Below the pieces are notes generated by a model, which worked only from the letters and a program-made list of their open reading frames with translations, searched no databases and was not told the DNA's origin. Positions 21,894 through 31,138 of a stretch of 50,202 bases of DNA are shown one piece after another; positions within the stretch are counted from its first letter, which is position 1; every line of letters starts with the position of its first letter. The stretch covers positions 1 to 50,202 of the forward strand of contig NZ_CALVGT010000006.1 in NCBI RefSeq assembly GCF_944327175.1, read 5' to 3'. The stretch is from an uncultured Lactobacillus sp. (GTDB lineage Bacteria; Bacillota; Bacilli; Lactobacillales; Lactobacillaceae). The position numbers were made by a program, and so were the translations under genes.

Positions 21894-23165
21894 TTAATCT
21901 TCCACGTCCCGGATGACCACGTCAGCTCCCAGCTGGCGCAGCTTTTCTTCCACCCGGTCATAGCCGCGCAAGATATTGCCGGCATTGTTGATAACCGTTT
22001 CGCCGTCAACCATCAAGCCCGTAAGCATCAAGCAGGCCCCGGCCCGGATTTCGTCAGCGTGAACCACTGCCCCGTGCAAGCGGCTGCCTGGATGAGCCAG
22101 GATAATGTTGTTAACGACCGTGATGGAAGCTCCCATCTTCTGCAGTTCCGGCACGTGCCGGGTCCGCTTCGGGTAGATCGGGTCGATGATGACCCCTTCC
22201 CCGGTCTTAGCCGTCAGCAAGAGCGCCGTGATCGGCTGTTGCAAGTCAGTCGCGAAGCCCGGGTAGGTCCCGGTCTTAACTTGAACCATGTGCAGGTCCC
22301 CGGCCGGGTAAACGAAAAGGGAGTCTTCATCAGTGTCGATCACCACGCCCATTTCTTCCACCTTGGCCAAAAAGGCGTCAAGGTGTTCAGCAATGATGTT
22401 GTGGATCCGGATCCCGTTGCCGATGCAGGCAGCCATGGAAATGTAAGTCCCGGCTTCAATCCGATCAGGGATGATCGTGTGCGGCACCTTGGCTTCCAAG
22501 CGGTCAACCCCGTCGATTCTGATGGTGTCAGTCCCCGCCCCGCGGATCTTGGCCCCCATGTTGTTCAAGAAAGTTGCCAGGTCGATGATTTCCGGCTCCT
22601 TGGCCGCGTTCTCGATCACCGTCCGGCCGCTGGCCGTGACTGAGGCCATGATGATGTTCATCGTTGCCCCAACAGAAGCCATCTTCAGGTGAATCTGGGC
22701 CCCTTTCAACCCTTCATCAGGCGCGGTAATTACAATCTGCTCATTTTCATATCTAACGTCGGCGCCAAGGGATTGGAAACCCATAATGTGCTGGTCAATC
22801 GGCCGCGGGCCAATGTCATCGCCACCAGGAAAACCTACAACCGCCTTGCCAAAACGACCGAGCAAAGCGCCCATAAAGTAGTAAGACGCGCGCAAGCTCT
22901 TAATCTTCCCAGCTGGCAGGGGACTCATCTTGATTTCGGTCGGGTCAATTTGCAGGGTCGTTTCGCGGAAGTCGCAGTGCACGTCCATTTCGCTCAACAA
23001 GTCCATCAAATTGTCAACATCGGCAATCCGCGGAACTGATTCCAGGGTCACCGGCGTTCTCGACAGGATAGAGGCCGGAATCAGCGCTACCGTTGAGTTC
23101 TTCGCGCCGCCAATCCAGATGTCGCCTTGCAGGGGTTTCCCTCCGTGAATTATCATTTGCTTCAT
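21894..23165 (-). CDS. murA: UDP-N-acetylglucosamine 1-carboxyvinyltransferase, Cys-to-Asp variant
   Basis: First committed enzyme of peptidoglycan synthesis, joining enolpyruvate to UDP-GlcNAc. The 423-residue EPSP-synthase-like fold shows Lys22-Asn23 (GGAKNSTVAL), the loop with RPIDQH, and the usual C-terminal YDRVEEKL. In the active-site loop the common PGGC is PGGD here (Asp116, equivalent to E. coli Cys115); the DNA (GGT GGC GAT GAC ATT) is unambiguous. In Mycobacterium and Chlamydia this change keeps the enzyme active but insensitive to fosfomycin. Whether this is the only MurA in the genome cannot be seen here. Confidence 0.94.
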   Translation of the reverse strand: MKQMIIHGGKPLQGDIWIGGAKNSTVALIPASILSRTPVTLESVPRIADVDNLMDLLSEMDVHCDFRETTLQIDPTEIKMSPLPAGKIKSLRASYYFMGALLGRFGKAVVGFPGGDDIGPRPIDQHIMGFQSLGADVRYENEQIVITAPDEGLKGAQIHLKMASVGATMNIIMASVTASGRTVIENAAKEPEIIDLATFLNNMGAKIRGAGTDTIRIDGVDRLEAKVPHTIIPDRIEAGTYISMAACIGNGIRIHNIIAEHLDAFLAKVEEMGVVIDTDEDSLFVYPAGDLHMVQVKTGTYPGFATDLQQPITALLLTAKTGEGVIIDPIYPKRTRHVPELQKMGASITVVNNIILAHPGSRLHGAVVHADEIRAGACLMLTGLMVDGETVINNAGNILRGYDRVEEKLRQLGADVVIRDVED

Positions 23166-23227
23166 TTGGGAAAGTAGTCCTTTTCTTTTGTCAAATTATC
23201 ATAATAATGTTAATAGATCTTCGTCAA

Positions 23228-23264
23228 AAAAACAAGAGAAGAGGTTTCTCTTCTCTTGTCACTA
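23228..23264 (-). terminator. Terminator of pyrG
   Basis: Perfect 12-bp stem ACAAGAGAAGAG/CTCTTCTCTTGT followed by a T run on the minus strand, just after the pyrG stop. Confidence 0.9.
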
Positions 23265-23285
23265 TCTATTATTATCGTACAAAAT

Positions 23286-24905
23286 TTAGAACTTGTCGAC
23301 CTGCAAACCGCTAGCTGCCCCAATAAAGCCCTTGAAGAGCCCTTCTGGCCGGTTTGGCCGGCTCAGGAATTCCGGGTGGTATTGAGCAGCAACAAAGAAC
23401 TTCTTGTCCGTGATTTCAACGATTTCCACCAGGCGGTTGTCCGGTGAAACGCCTGAGAAGGTCATGCCGGCCTTTTCAAAGGCTTCCCGGTACTTGTTGT
23501 TGAATTCGTAGCGGTGACGGTGACGTTCCTGGATAACTTCCTGGCCGTCGTAGCATTCCCGGGTCTTGCTGCCGGCCTTCAGCGTGGCTGGGTACAGGCC
23601 CAAACGCAAGGTGCCGCCGATCTTTTCCTGGTCGCGCTGGTCAGCCATCAAGTCAATGATGTTGTTCTTGCAGTTTGGTTCTGCTTCAGCTGAGTTAGCG
23701 TCTTCCAAGTTCAAGACATTGCGGGCAAATTCCACGCTGGCCATCTGCATCCCCAGGCAGATCCCCAAGAATGGAATGTCGTGTTCACGGGCGTACTTGA
23801 TGGAAGTAATCATCCCTTCCAGACCCCGGGTACCGAAACCACCCGGCACGATCAAGCCCTGAGTGTCCTTCAAAAGGTCAGCTACATTGTCTTCAGTGAT
23901 GTCTTCAGCCTGGATCTTTTCAACTTCGATCTTGCTGTTGTATAGATAGCCGGCGTGCTGTAAAGCGTCGGTTACGGAGATGTAGGCATCTTCCAGTTCT
24001 ACGTACTTGCCGACCAGGGTGATCTTGGTCTTGTACTTCAAGTTCTTGGCCCGTTCGTCCATCCGGCGCCATTCGTCCATGTCGGCAACCGGCTTCGGGC
24101 TGTCGATGTGGAGGAAGTCAACGACCTTCTGGTCAACGCCTTGTTCCTGGTAGGACAGCGGCACGTCAAACAGAGATGGCGCGTCCAAAGATTCCACGAT
24201 GTAGTCGACTGGAACGTCGGTGAAAGTGGAGATCTTGTCCTTCATTTCCTGCGGAACTGGCATTTCTGACCGGAGAACCAGCATGTTTGGCTGGATCCCG
24301 ATTGACCGCAGCATGGAAACTGACTGCTGGGTCGGCTTGCTCTTCAGTTCCTTGGCTGCCCGCAGATAAGGGACAAAGGTAACGTGCACGTACATGACGT
24401 TTTCTGAGCCGACTTCCCGCCGCATTTGCCGGATGGCTTCCATGAACGGAGTTGATTCCATGTCACCGACCGTACCGCCGATTTCAGAAATAACCACGTC
24501 AGTGTCGGTCATTTGCGCTGCCCGCATGACCTTTTCCTTGATCATGTTAGTTACGTGCGGGATCACCTGTACAGTGCCGCCGTGGTAGTCGCCGCGCCGT
24601 TCGCGCTGCAGGACTTCCTGGTAGATCTTGCCAGTCGTCACGTTAGAGTACTTGCTGGTTCTAACGTCGACCAATCTTTCATAGTGGCCCAAGTCAAGGT
24701 CAGCTTCCGTACCGTCGTCAGTCACGAAAACTTCACCGTGTTGGTAAGGGTTCATCGTGCCGGGGTCGATGTTGATGTATGGGTCGAACTTCTGCATGGT
24801 AACTTTTAAGCCGCGGTTCTTCAGCAAGCGACCAATGCTTGATGCAGTAATCCCTTTCCCCAATGATGAAACAACGCCGCCAGTCACAAAGATATATTTG
24901 GTCAT
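23286..24905 (-). CDS. pyrG: CTP synthase
   Basis: Amination of UTP to CTP with glutamine. 539 residues: an N-terminal synthetase domain beginning [18 protein letters not shown] and a C-terminal class I glutamine amidotransferase with the nucleophile loop GICLGMQMA. The ATG at 24905 has AAAGGAG upstream; the longer frame includes the leader hairpin and is not real. Its leader has the sequence features of CTP-sensitive reiterative-transcription attenuation, described as a separate entry. Confidence 0.97.
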   Translation of the reverse strand: MTKYIFVTGGVVSSLGKGITASSIGRLLKNRGLKVTMQKFDPYINIDPGTMNPYQHGEVFVTDDGTEADLDLGHYERLVDVRTSKYSNVTTGKIYQEVLQRERRGDYHGGTVQVIPHVTNMIKEKVMRAAQMTDTDVVISEIGGTVGDMESTPFMEAIRQMRREVGSENVMYVHVTFVPYLRAAKELKSKPTQQSVSMLRSIGIQPNMLVLRSEMPVPQEMKDKISTFTDVPVDYIVESLDAPSLFDVPLSYQEQGVDQKVVDFLHIDSPKPVADMDEWRRMDERAKNLKYKTKITLVGKYVELEDAYISVTDALQHAGYLYNSKIEVEKIQAEDITEDNVADLLKDTQGLIVPGGFGTRGLEGMITSIKYAREHDIPFLGICLGMQMASVEFARNVLNLEDANSAEAEPNCKNNIIDLMADQRDQEKIGGTLRLGLYPATLKAGSKTRECYDGQEVIQERHRHRYEFNNKYREAFEKAGMTFSGVSPDNRLVEIVEITDKKFFVAAQYHPEFLSRPNRPEGLFKGFIGAASGLQVDKF

Positions 24906-24928
24906 TGAGCTCTCCTTTGAAAAATAAT

Positions 24929-25011
24929 AAAAAAGCTCCCTAGCAATTAGGGAGCTAAACGCACATAGGGTGCCCAAGCAAAATAATAACGACTTTTCAG
25001 CCGCAAGTCAA
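24929..25011 (-). promoter_or_regulatory. pyrG promoter and CTP-sensing attenuator (reiterative transcription type)
   Basis: On the minus strand: TTGACT (25006-25011), 17-bp spacer, TATTAT (24983-24988), 7 nt, then a start at GGGC (24972-24975). A terminator hairpin follows: AGCTCCCTA, 5-nt loop, TAGGGAGCT and a T run (24929-24956). In B. subtilis and L. lactis pyrG, low CTP stalls polymerase after GGG, G residues are added repeatedly, and the poly-G end pairs with the CUCCC of the terminator to form an antiterminator. All of these elements are visible here. The same hairpin may also end rpoE transcripts. Confidence 0.85.
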
Positions 25012-25021
25012 GGACAAAATC

Positions 25022-25609
25022 CTATTCTTCGTCTTCATCGTCATCAAGGTCGTCGTCATCCATTTGTGACAACTGGCCTTCGATCCCGTCTGGCAATGAG
25101 TCGTCATCTTCGTCGTCTTCATTGTCGTCGTAATCGTCATCGTAGTCGTAATCGTCGCCGGAGTTGTCGTCATCATCATCTTCGTCAGCGTCACTGTCGT
25201 CGGACAAGTCTTCGTCTTCTGGGTCGTCATTCTCGTAGTCGATCACGTCGTCGCCTTCAGTCGTGGCCATGAAGGCGTTGACCTTCTTGTGGTGCTTGCG
25301 AGTTGATGCTTCGTCGCCGTCGTCTTCTGGGTGGTCGACTTCTTCATCGACAGCTTCGAACTTGAACCAGGTCCGCAGGGCCCAGACATTTTCACCCATG
25401 GAAATGAAGCGGCCATCGGTGTTCATGTCCGTGTAAAATTGCGGCAGGCGCTGGCGAATTTCTTCGTCGCTCTTGTTCAAGTACTTTTGCACTTCGTTAA
25501 CGATATCGGCAAAAGCCATTCTTTCGCCACGGTCTTCCAAAATTGCGTGTGCAACTTCAATCATTGACAATTCGTTGCGATCCACGTCTTTAAAATCAGC
25601 TAATCCCAC
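25022..25609 (-). CDS. rpoE: DNA-directed RNA polymerase delta subunit
   Basis: Gram-positive RNA polymerase accessory subunit that speeds recycling and alters initiation. The N-terminal ~90 residues form the folded domain (HAILEDRGERMAFADIVNEV, GENVWALRTWF). The rest is a long acidic tail of Asp/Glu, and at 195 residues the protein is typical of lactobacilli. The start is GTG with GAGAGG about 10 nt upstream. The tail is encoded by repetitive GAC/GAT/GAA codons, which create long spurious antisense frames. Confidence 0.95.
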   Translation of the reverse strand: MGLADFKDVDRNELSMIEVAHAILEDRGERMAFADIVNEVQKYLNKSDEEIRQRLPQFYTDMNTDGRFISMGENVWALRTWFKFEAVDEEVDHPEDDGDEASTRKHHKKVNAFMATTEGDDVIDYENDDPEDEDLSDDSDADEDDDDDNSGDDYDYDDDYDDNEDDEDDDSLPDGIEGQLSQMDDDDLDDDEDEE

Positions 25610-25654
25610 AGTTGAACGTCCTCTCTATTCAATCTTGTCTATTTTACACGTCAT

Positions 25655-26053
25655 TTAAGCAAAAATCAACGAGACGGCATAACTACCAATTAAGTCTACA
25701 CCACTAAAGAGGTCATATTCAACTTCAAGTTGCTGACCAGCGGCATTTTCTTTCAATTCCAGGCGCTTGGTTTCCGACAAGAGATCCAGCTGCCGGCCCT
25801 CAACCACGTACTTGCACTGTCCCTTCTCGCCTAAAATGAAATGCATTTGGGAGAAGTTGCTGTGGTCAGTCCCCCGCCGGATTAAGAGCTCCTGCTCTTT
25901 TACGAGCATCTTGACCGGCACCTTTTCTGCCTCGTAAAAAATTCTTTTAACCGCGCCGTCTTCCCGCAATTCGCCTTCTGCCTGCTGGCGGATGGTTTCC
26001 GTTTGCTCGCCCTGGGTAATCTTGCTCGTCAAATCGATCTTAATCTTGCTCAT
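25655..26053 (-). CDS. DUF1934 family protein (YwiB-like)
   Basis: 132-residue conserved protein of the DUF1934 family, a small calycin-like beta-barrel of unknown function, usually found beside rpoE/pyrG in Firmicutes as here. The sequence is a run of beta strands (VKRIFYEAEKVPVKMLVKEQELLIRRG; YDLFSGVDLIGSYAVSL) with no membrane segment or signal. The ATG at 26053 is followed by MSKIKIDLTSKI; the GGAG box is rather far upstream (~15 nt). It is divergent from the HD hydrolase gene. Confidence 0.8.
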   Translation of the reverse strand: MSKIKIDLTSKITQGEQTETIRQQAEGELREDGAVKRIFYEAEKVPVKMLVKEQELLIRRGTDHSNFSQMHFILGEKGQCKYVVEGRQLDLLSETKRLELKENAAGQQLEVEYDLFSGVDLIGSYAVSLIFA

Positions 26054-26191
26054 CTTTATAAAAAATTCTTCTCCTTTAACAGCCGCAAGCAGCGGCCTCT
26101 GGCAACTTTTGCTATAATTTCTATAGCTAGTCAAGCATATCTTACTATGTTTTGGCAAAAATATAAAACAATAAGAATGGAGGATTTACTT

Positions 26192-27505
26192 TTGACAAAA
26201 TTTGACAGTCCTAAACTGGCCCGCGAAGTCGTCGTCCGTGACCCGGTTCACGGCTATATCCACCTGGACACCCAAGTGGCCCTGGAAGTCGTCCGCTCGA
26301 AAGAATTCCAGCGGATGCGGCGGATCAAGCAGCTGGGCCCGACGGCCTTCGTCTTCCCCGGCGCCACCCACACCCGCTTTGAGCACAACCTGGGCGTCTA
26401 TGAACTGGCCCGCCGGATCAGCAACCTTTTTACTGACAAATACCCTAGTCAAAGTACCGGTGACGGACTCTGGGATCCCAGCGAAAACCTGCTTGTGCAG
26501 ATGGCCGGCCTTTTACATGACATCGGCCATGGCCCATACTCGCACACCTTTGAGCACCTTTTCGGCACCAACCATGAGCAGATCGGCCAGCAGATCATTC
26601 TGGATCCTTCCACTGAGGTCAACCAGGCTTTGAGCAAGGTCGACCCAGACTTCCCAAAGGCAGTGGCCAGTGTGATCGCCAAGACCTACCCTAATCCCCA
26701 GGTGGTCAAGCTCATCTCCAGCCAGGCGGACGCCGACCGGATGGACTACCTTTTGCGGGATGCCTACTTCACGGGGGCTTCTTATGGGGAATTCGACTTG
26801 TCCCGGATCTTGCGGGTCATCCACCCTTATGAAAAAGGGGTTTGCTTTACGGCTAACGGGATGCACGCCGTTGAAGACTATATCGTCTCCCGCTATCAGA
26901 TGTATCAGCAGATCTACTATCACCGGGTCAACCGGTCCATGGAGGTCATCCTTCACCACCTGTTGAAGCGGGCCCAGTACCTTTACCAGGAAAAAGAACT
27001 GCCGGTTACGCCAAGTTTAGCCAGATTTTTAGCCAGGACCTGGGACTTAAAGGACTACTTGAAGATGGATGACGGGGTCATGGAGACCAACTTCAGCATG
27101 TGGACTGAGTCCAGCGACCCGGTTTTAGCAGACTTAACCAAGCGCTACCTCTTCCGGCGGCCTTTAGCCAGCGTGAAGATCAACGAAGAAAGCAAGCAGC
27201 TTTTACCGCAATTAAAGGACTTGATCAAGGACGCTGGCTTTGACCCGGACTACTATACCAGAGTAGGGTCAGCTTTTGACGAACCATATGACGCTTATAA
27301 GCCAAGCGGAAAGAACGCCAACAGCCAGATTGAGATCATACAGGAAGACGGCAGCTTGATCGAGCTGTCCCAGCTCAGCCCCCTGGTCAAGGCCTTAAAC
27401 GGGACCCTGCAGGGCGATGAACGCTTCTTCTTCCCGGTCGCCATGCTCAAGCAGGCAGATTTTCAGCAATACCTGAAAAACGGGGAATTGCTTACGAAAA
27501 AGTAA
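26192..27505 (+). CDS. HD-domain phosphohydrolase (YwfO-like)
   Basis: Member of the HD superfamily of metal-dependent phosphohydrolases, close to the dGTPase/YwfO group; the substrate is not established here. From the TTG start at 26192 (GGAGG 8 nt upstream) it is 437 residues. Metal ligands are seen in ATHTRFEHNLG (His60, Arg62), LLHDIGHGPYSHTFEH (His109-Asp110) and SQADADRMDYLLRD. The frame is open further upstream, but that part overlaps the divergent gene and lacks family sequence. It has an extended -10 promoter (TGC TATAAT near 26112) and its own terminator. Confidence 0.88.
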   Translation: MTKFDSPKLAREVVVRDPVHGYIHLDTQVALEVVRSKEFQRMRRIKQLGPTAFVFPGATHTRFEHNLGVYELARRISNLFTDKYPSQSTGDGLWDPSENLLVQMAGLLHDIGHGPYSHTFEHLFGTNHEQIGQQIILDPSTEVNQALSKVDPDFPKAVASVIAKTYPNPQVVKLISSQADADRMDYLLRDAYFTGASYGEFDLSRILRVIHPYEKGVCFTANGMHAVEDYIVSRYQMYQQIYYHRVNRSMEVILHHLLKRAQYLYQEKELPVTPSLARFLARTWDLKDYLKMDDGVMETNFSMWTESSDPVLADLTKRYLFRRPLASVKINEESKQLLPQLKDLIKDAGFDPDYYTRVGSAFDEPYDAYKPSGKNANSQIEIIQEDGSLIELSQLSPLVKALNGTLQGDERFFFPVAMLKQADFQQYLKNGELLTKK

Positions 27506-27530
27506 CAGCAGAAGAAGACTTTCCAAAAGA

Positions 27531-27565
27531 AAACAACCGTTGCAGATTTTGCAGCGGTTGTTTTT
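27531..27565. terminator. Bidirectional terminator between the HD hydrolase and prs
   Basis: 12-bp stem (27533-27544 with 27550-27561; one G-T pair) flanked by A and T runs. It lies between convergent genes. Confidence 0.85.
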
Positions 27566-27577
27566 GCATACAGGTCC

Positions 27578-28558
27578 TTACTTGTCCTTGTACTTGTTAG
27601 CGTCGTAACGAGTGTCAAAGAGCGGACTCATTGGCTTGTGTTCCATGATCAGCTTGATAGCGTCACCCATCAAAGGCCCAACGGAAACGAGAATCATCTT
27701 GTCGAGGTTCTTTTCGGCTGGTTGTTGGATTGAGTCGGTCAAGACCAGGCCCTTGATTACGGAATTGTTCAAGCGGTCTACGGCTGGGCCGGACAAAACG
27801 GCGTGGGTCGCGCAGGCGTAAACTTCGGTAGCACCGGCGTCCTTCAAGGCCTGGGCAGCCAGAGTGATGGTACCGGCAGTGTCGATCATGTCGTCGATCA
27901 AGATGGCCCGCTTGCCCTTAACGTCACCGATGATGTTCATGACTTCGGCAACGTTGGCCTTTGGCCGGCGCTTGTCAACGATGGCGATTGAAGTGCCCAG
28001 GAATTCAGCTAATTTTCTTGCCCGGGTAACGCCACCGTGGTCTGGAGAAACGACAACAGCGTCTTCTTCCAGGTGGTTGCTCAGGAAGTAGTCAGCCAAC
28101 AAAGGAGCGCCCATCAGGTTGTCGACAGGGATGTCGAAGAAACCTTGGATTTGCGGAGCGTGCAGGTCCAGTGAGAGGACGCGGTCAGCCCCGGCAGCTT
28201 GAATCATGTCTGCGACCAGTTTAGCAGTGATTGGTTCTCTGGCCCGGGTCTTCCGGTCTTGACGAGCGTAGCCGTAGTAAGGCAGGACGATGTTTACGGA
28301 AGCGGCACTGGCCCGGCGGACAGCGTCGATCATGATCAAAAGTTCCATAAGATTGTCGTTGACCGGCGCGCTGGTGGATTGGATCAAGAAGACGTCCTTG
28401 CCACGGACAGAATCGTCGATGTTGACTTGAATTTCACCGTCGCTAAAGCGAACGACACTTGAGGTTGAAAGCTTTAACCCCATCCGCTTAGCAATCTTTT
28501 CTGCCAACGGTTTGTTTGAGTTAAGCGCAAAAAGCTTGATGTTGTCCTTGTAAGACAT
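27578..28558 (-). CDS. prs: Ribose-phosphate pyrophosphokinase
   Basis: Makes PRPP from ribose 5-phosphate and ATP, the entry point to purine, pyrimidine, His, Trp and NAD synthesis. 326 residues with the PRPP-binding loop [16 protein letters not shown] and the ATP site [17 protein letters not shown]. The ATG at 28558 has CGGAGGG 6 nt upstream; eight in-frame codons before it are not family-like. The 228 nt up to the SLAP gene hold the SLAP terminator, a TAGAAT-type -10 and nothing else recognisable. Confidence 0.97.
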   Translation of the reverse strand: MSYKDNIKLFALNSNKPLAEKIAKRMGLKLSTSSVVRFSDGEIQVNIDDSVRGKDVFLIQSTSAPVNDNLMELLIMIDAVRRASAASVNIVLPYYGYARQDRKTRAREPITAKLVADMIQAAGADRVLSLDLHAPQIQGFFDIPVDNLMGAPLLADYFLSNHLEEDAVVVSPDHGGVTRARKLAEFLGTSIAIVDKRRPKANVAEVMNIIGDVKGKRAILIDDMIDTAGTITLAAQALKDAGATEVYACATHAVLSGPAVDRLNNSVIKGLVLTDSIQQPAEKNLDKMILVSVGPLMGDAIKLIMEHKPMSPLFDTRYDANKYKDK

Positions 28559-28750
28559 AATTCCCTCCGAAAAAAACAGCATTTACCAGTTCTATTCTAA
28601 CAAAATCCGGCATTCTTTTGTTGGAAAAAAGGGATTTGTGTTCAGTTTTTAAGCAAAAAATTCCTCTTACTCCTGTTTTAACCTGGTCAAAAAGCAAGAA
28701 AGCCTTTTATTTTTCAAGCGGATAGAAAAATTGTCTGTTTTCGGGTAAAG

Positions 28751-28782
28751 AAAAAAGCTCTGACAATCGTCAAAGCTTCTTC
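28751..28782 (-). terminator. Terminator of the SLAP-domain gene
   Basis: Imperfect 10-bp stem (AAGCT-TGAC / GTCA-AGCTT) followed by TTTTTT on the minus strand. Confidence 0.8.
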
Positions 28783-28786
28783 TGGA

Positions 28787-29524
28787 TTACTTAGATGCGA
28801 TTACCTTAACGGCGCTGGCCTTAAGGTAGGCACTGTTGCCGATGTAGTAGTACTTCTTGTTCTTGATGGTGATAGTCTTGGAAACCTTGTACTTAGTACC
28901 CTTGTAAGCTACAGTACTCTTCCAGCCTTGGTAAACGTATGGGCTCTTCTTGGTGAACTTTGAACCGTCCTTGTGGTAGAAAGGAGTGGTCTTCTTAGTT
29001 ACTTGAATTTGAGTTACAGTCTTCTTGGAGCTGGTCTTCTTAGAAGAAGAGCTGCTTGAAGTTGAGCTGGACTTGCTTGAGCTTGAAGTTGAACTAGTCT
29101 TCTTGGAACTAGTCTTCTTGGAGCTAGTCTTCTTGGAGCTAGTGCTTGCCTTCTTTGAGCTTGAGCTGGACTTAACCGTCTTAGTCGCGGTTACCTTGAC
29201 GTCGCTGGCCTTCAGGTAAGCGTCGTTGCCGATGTAGTAGTACTTAGCACCCTTGATGGTTACAGTCTTAACGACCTTGTAGCTGGTGTTCTTGTAAGCT
29301 ACAGTGCTCTTCCAGCTGCCGTAAACGTAAGGCTTCTTCTTGGTGAACTTAGAACCGTCCTTGTGGTAAAAAGGAGCGGTCTTCTTAGTTACCTTAACCT
29401 TGGTTGCTTGCTTAACTGTGGTGGTCTTGGCAAAAGCCGCGTTTTGAGTAATCAGTGCTGCTGGAGTAGCCAGGGTCAAAGCCAATGATGCTGATGCAAA
29501 AGCAATTTTCTTAGTAAACTTCAT
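28787..29524 (-). CDS. SLAP-domain secreted cell-surface protein
   Basis: 245-residue exported protein. A signal peptide spans residues 1-32 (MKFTKKIAFASASLALTLAT, likely cut after AFA). Two near-identical SLAP-type domains follow, ~42-113 and ~173-245; both contain APFYHKDGSKFTKK- and KYYYIGN-YLKAS-type blocks. In lactobacilli such pairs hold proteins on the cell wall, probably by wall polysaccharides. Between them lies a ~55-residue Ser/Thr/Lys linker with repeated KKTSS units. There is no other functional domain, so it may be a surface coat component rather than an enzyme. GAAAGG lies upstream of the ATG; a TATAAT -10 is at 29567-29572. Confidence 0.85.
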   Translation of the reverse strand: MKFTKKIAFASASLALTLATPAALITQNAAFAKTTTVKQATKVKVTKKTAPFYHKDGSKFTKKKPYVYGSWKSTVAYKNTSYKVVKTVTIKGAKYYYIGNDAYLKASDVKVTATKTVKSSSSSKKASTSSKKTSSKKTSSKKTSSTSSSSKSSSTSSSSSSKKTSSKKTVTQIQVTKKTTPFYHKDGSKFTKKSPYVYQGWKSTVAYKGTKYKVSKTITIKNKKYYYIGNSAYLKASAVKVIASK

Positions 29525-29659
29525 CGATATGCAAACCTTTCTTGCTTCTTTTTGTACATTGCCTAGATTATACACCCTCTGTTTAAAAATTGCTTATTAA
29601 AGTTCTCAAAAGAAAGGCAACTTTTTCTTAAATCTACTGTAAGCGGATGCGTTTTGCTT

Positions 29660-29690
29660 ATTAAAAAAAGGAGCCGGAGCTCCTTTTCAT
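29660..29690 (-). terminator. Terminator of glmU
   Basis: GGAGC-TCCG-GCTCC with flanking A/T pairs and seven T residues on the minus strand. Confidence 0.85.
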
Positions 29691-29692
29691 CA

Positions 29693-31078
29693 TTATTTCC
29701 ATTCTTCGTCTTCAGACAAAGGCAGCTTGTGCCAGTAGTCTTCCTTGTTGACCTGCCGGCCCCGGGCGATGGCCATTTCATACTTGCCAACGTCCTTGGT
29801 AATGGTTGAGTCAGCCGCGATAAAGGCGTGGTCGGCCACATTAATTGGGGAAACCAGAGTTGACCCGGCCCCGATGAAGGACTTGTCGCCAACCGTCGTG
29901 TGGAACTTCTTGACCCCGTCAAAGTTGGAGAAGATGACCCCGCAGCCGACATTGATGTCCTTGCCCAAAGTAGCATCCCCAACGTAGGTCAGGTGCCCGA
30001 CCTTGGTGTTTTCACCAATTTCCGCCTTCTTGACTTCCACGAAGTTGCCCAGGTGGGCTCCCCGCTTAATCAAGGCCTTCGGCCGCAAGTGGGAGTTTGG
30101 CCCGATGTCCGTGTTGTCTTCCATGATTGATTCTTCAATCGTGGAAGAAGTTACCGTCACGCCATTGCCGATTTGGCTGTCAACGATTCTTGACCCGGAA
30201 GTGATCAAGCAGTCTGACCCGATCACGGTGTGGCCCTTGATCGTTACGCCGCCTTCAATCACCGTGTCATTGCCGATTTCCACGTCAGCGTCAATGTAAG
30301 CCGTGGCTGGGTCGATAAAGGTAACCCCATCCCGCATGTGCCCTTCATTGATTCTTCTTTGCATGATCCGGGTAGCTTCAGCCAGGGCGACCCGGTCGTT
30401 TACCCCCAGGCTTTCGCTGAAGTCCGGCATCTTGTAAGCCCCGACCTTCTTGCCGGCCTTGCGCAAAATTTCCAAAACATCAGTCAAGTAGTACTCACCT
30501 TGGGAGTTGTCGTTGCCGACTTGCTTTAAAGCAGACCATAATTCTTGGTTGTCAAAGCAGAAGACCCCGGTGTTGATTTCCTTGACCTTCAGTTCTTCCG
30601 GTTTGCCGTCCTTTTGTTCCACGATCCGCAAAACATTTCCTTGGTCATCTCTGATGATCCGCCCGTAGCCAAAAGGATCCGGAGCTTCAGCTGTCAAAAC
30701 CGTAGCCGCGTTACTTTCTTCTTCATGGTAGGCGAAGAGCTTTTCAAAAGTTTCACTGGTAAAAAGCGGGGTATCCCCGGTTACGACCAGCGTTGCCCCT
30801 TCCAAAGCAGCCAGCTGGCCTTCCGCCTGCATAACCGCGTGGCCGGTGCCCAGCTGCTTTTCCTGCATGGCAAATTCAGACTTGCCCGCCAAGACTTTCT
30901 CCACGTCTTCTGCCCCGTGGCCAACGATGGTCACGATCTTGCTTGGCTTGACCGCTCTGGTAGCATCAACGACATGCTCAACCATGGCCTTGCCGCAAAC
31001 TTGGTGCAAAACCTTGTAAAGCTTGGATTTCATTCTGGTGCCTTTGCCGGCAGCCAAAACTACGACATATTTTTCCAT
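29693..31078 (-). CDS. glmU: Bifunctional N-acetylglucosamine-1-phosphate uridyltransferase / glucosamine-1-phosphate acetyltransferase
   Basis: Makes UDP-GlcNAc for cell wall synthesis. 461 residues: an N-terminal pyrophosphorylase with [20 protein letters not shown] (signature GXGTRMXS-K), then a left-handed beta-helix of hexapeptide repeats and the C-terminal acetyltransferase part. AGAAGG lies 9 nt before the ATG. It is downstream of purR, the common purR-glmU-prs order of Firmicutes, here with the SLAP gene inserted between glmU and prs. Confidence 0.97.
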   Translation of the reverse strand: MEKYVVVLAAGKGTRMKSKLYKVLHQVCGKAMVEHVVDATRAVKPSKIVTIVGHGAEDVEKVLAGKSEFAMQEKQLGTGHAVMQAEGQLAALEGATLVVTGDTPLFTSETFEKLFAYHEEESNAATVLTAEAPDPFGYGRIIRDDQGNVLRIVEQKDGKPEELKVKEINTGVFCFDNQELWSALKQVGNDNSQGEYYLTDVLEILRKAGKKVGAYKMPDFSESLGVNDRVALAEATRIMQRRINEGHMRDGVTFIDPATAYIDADVEIGNDTVIEGGVTIKGHTVIGSDCLITSGSRIVDSQIGNGVTVTSSTIEESIMEDNTDIGPNSHLRPKALIKRGAHLGNFVEVKKAEIGENTKVGHLTYVGDATLGKDINVGCGVIFSNFDGVKKFHTTVGDKSFIGAGSTLVSPINVADHAFIAADSTITKDVGKYEMAIARGRQVNKEDYWHKLPLSEDEEWK

Positions 31079-31097
31079 CTGTAGTAACCTTCTAAAT

Positions 31098-31132
31098 CAA
31101 TATAAGCTAGCCTTCATGGCTAGCTTATATTG
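31098..31132. repeat. Perfect 15-bp inverted repeat between purR and glmU
   Basis: CAATATAAGCTAGCC (31098-31112), 5-nt spacer, exact complement (31118-31132). No T run follows on the minus strand, so it is not a classical terminator. It could be an RNA processing hairpin or a protein site. Confidence 0.7.
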
Positions 31133-31138
31133 TAACAT

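Noticed and set aside
24997-25272. Open frames rich in Thr or Arg/His over the end of rpoE
   Set aside because: Caused by the repetitive Asp/Glu codons of the delta-subunit tail read in other frames.
29025-29219. Leu/Glu/Val-rich plus-strand frame and apparent short tandem repeats
   Set aside because: Explained by the KKTSS-type linker of the SLAP gene; not a CRISPR array, because units are short, adjacent and in coding frame.
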